Shown here: piece by piece, positions 63,198 through 64,000 of the stretch | Position numbering within the stretch: the first letter of the stretch is position 1 | Layout: every line of letters begins with the position of its first letter | Origin: Macrosoma leucophasiata | Lineage: Eukaryota; Arthropoda; Insecta; Lepidoptera; Hedylidae | Assembly (NCBI GenBank): GCA_036365455.1 | Contig: JAWQUS010000011.1 | Span: 3,988,001 to 4,052,000, forward strand | DNA length: 64,000 nt | Direction of reading: 5' to 3' | Program-made: the position numbers and the translations under genes | Notes under the pieces: model-generated | Databases searched by the model: none | Told to the model about the DNA's origin: nothing | The model's input: the letters and a program-made list of their open reading frames with translations, nothing else

Positions 63198-64000
63198 GAT
63201 AGTATAGATTAATGTCACTGTACCATGAATTTTAGCAGTGGAGCAACTAAGTTATGCAACGGCATCTAAGCCACATCTCAAACTTTACAACATATTTGAA
63301 CAAACTTAATTAACATTACAAAATATACCAAATACAAAAGAGGTTTAAAGAAAACAAATACATACGAGATGTAATTACATCTTTTGTCTTGTTATGAAAG
63401 CTGAATGGGAAAACACTGATGAAAATATAACCAACGTTATTCCACGAGGGATTCGAAAAGTATTTTAGATTTTCAAACCATTCTTGGAACTTTTTAAGTT
63501 TGTATTCGAATCGCATCTATCCTTTCAAATATTGCACTCGTTCGATAAAGCATTTAACATTCTTGGTGGTAAGAGAAAATAGAATAATAATTACATGGAC
63601 ACTATACGAAATAGCGTGAGCCAACTGTAAAGTGAACAAATATGAAGAGACGGAAGACCATAAAGTCGGTCTGAAGAAAATAAAATAGAATGACCGAATT
63701 CAGTCCAGTGTAGTAACCGATCGAGGTGCAATCAAACCTACAACCTCTACATCTCCTCTCCATTATCTTGTTGTATAACGTGTTTTTTTCAGTTTTCCTT
63801 ACCCTTTTCGCACCATACGTGAAGTATGGATATTATGAACAATTCGTATGTTAAAATTCATTTTTGGAACAGACACTATTTAAATAACAAATGATAAATA
63901 GGTATGTTACCAATGGCGTCGAAACTAGTCCCGGGAGTTGCTAAGCAATCTTCAGTGCCAACATGGTGCCAACGATAAGTTCCGGCGTGCATTGCCAAAT
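63198..64000. other. Unassigned window end
   Basis: No ORF, RNA or repeat supported. Confidence 0.35.

Overview
The window is AT-rich eukaryotic DNA whose repeats point to a moth or butterfly (Lepidoptera). The signs are many short Helitron derivatives with 5'-TC and CTAG-3' ends, RTE-type LINE tails ending in (ATAC)n or (GAT)n, mariner elements with lepidopteran-style ends, several tRNA-headed SINEs, and LINE tails of the (AAAT)n type. I see no bacterial operon, rRNA gene, intact tRNA gene or CRISPR array. No complete host gene is visible. The best host-gene evidence is one 95-nt open segment with good splice sites on the minus strand (5292-5386). Four weaker exon-like or ORF-like segments exist (5941-5994, 36424-36486, 55605-55727, 57372-57605). 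The window is probably intronic or intergenic DNA filled by transposons.

Layout. 0.8-3.4 kb: 5'-truncated CR1/L2-like LINE with a broken reverse transcriptase and a 23-bp foldback inside it. 3.6-5.2 kb: Helitrons and SINE A. 5.3-6.0 kb: candidate host exon(s) with an RTE tail between them. 6.6-10.2 kb: a thrice-repeated module, a tRNA-like foldback retroposon, Helitrons and SINE-in-SINE nesting. 10.5-13.2 kb: the most complex locus. An inverted SINE with a 5S-rRNA-derived head is joined head-to-head to an ORF1-only LINE. The ORF1 is split by a solo LTR, the 3' region carries a 55-bp RTE stub, and the whole is enclosed by one 12-bp target-site duplication (TSD). 13.9-22.7 kb: SINEs and MITEs. 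22.8-24.9 kb: mariner with perfect ends. 26.0 kb: hAT-like MITE. 29.2-30.3 kb: truncated RTE and a complete 5S-headed SINE nested in a MITE. 31.4-33.4 kb: tandem-duplicated foldback and a half mariner. 36.9-38.6 kb: Harbinger-like MITE and a young RTE. 39-42 kb: Helitrons, hAT MITE, SINEs. 44-49 kb: SINEs with an RTE insertion. 50-53.6 kb: GC-rich MITEs, a TTA-flanked MITE and a ~190-bp tandem array. 56.4 kb: full foldback tRNA-like retroposon. 58.5-61.4 kb: LINE ORF fragment and a nearly intact mariner.

The elements mostly record one another's insertion. TSDs let several nestings be read directly: SINE A into an older SINE A, 5S-SINE into a MITE, RTE into SINE A, RTE into a LINE 3' region, solo LTR into LINE ORF1, SINE A into a satellite and into Helitrons. 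A recurring oddity is perfect or near-perfect inverted duplication with a loop of 1-10 nt, seen at six or more places, which fits strand-switch replication errors. All family names are assigned from visible motifs and ends only, without database comparison.
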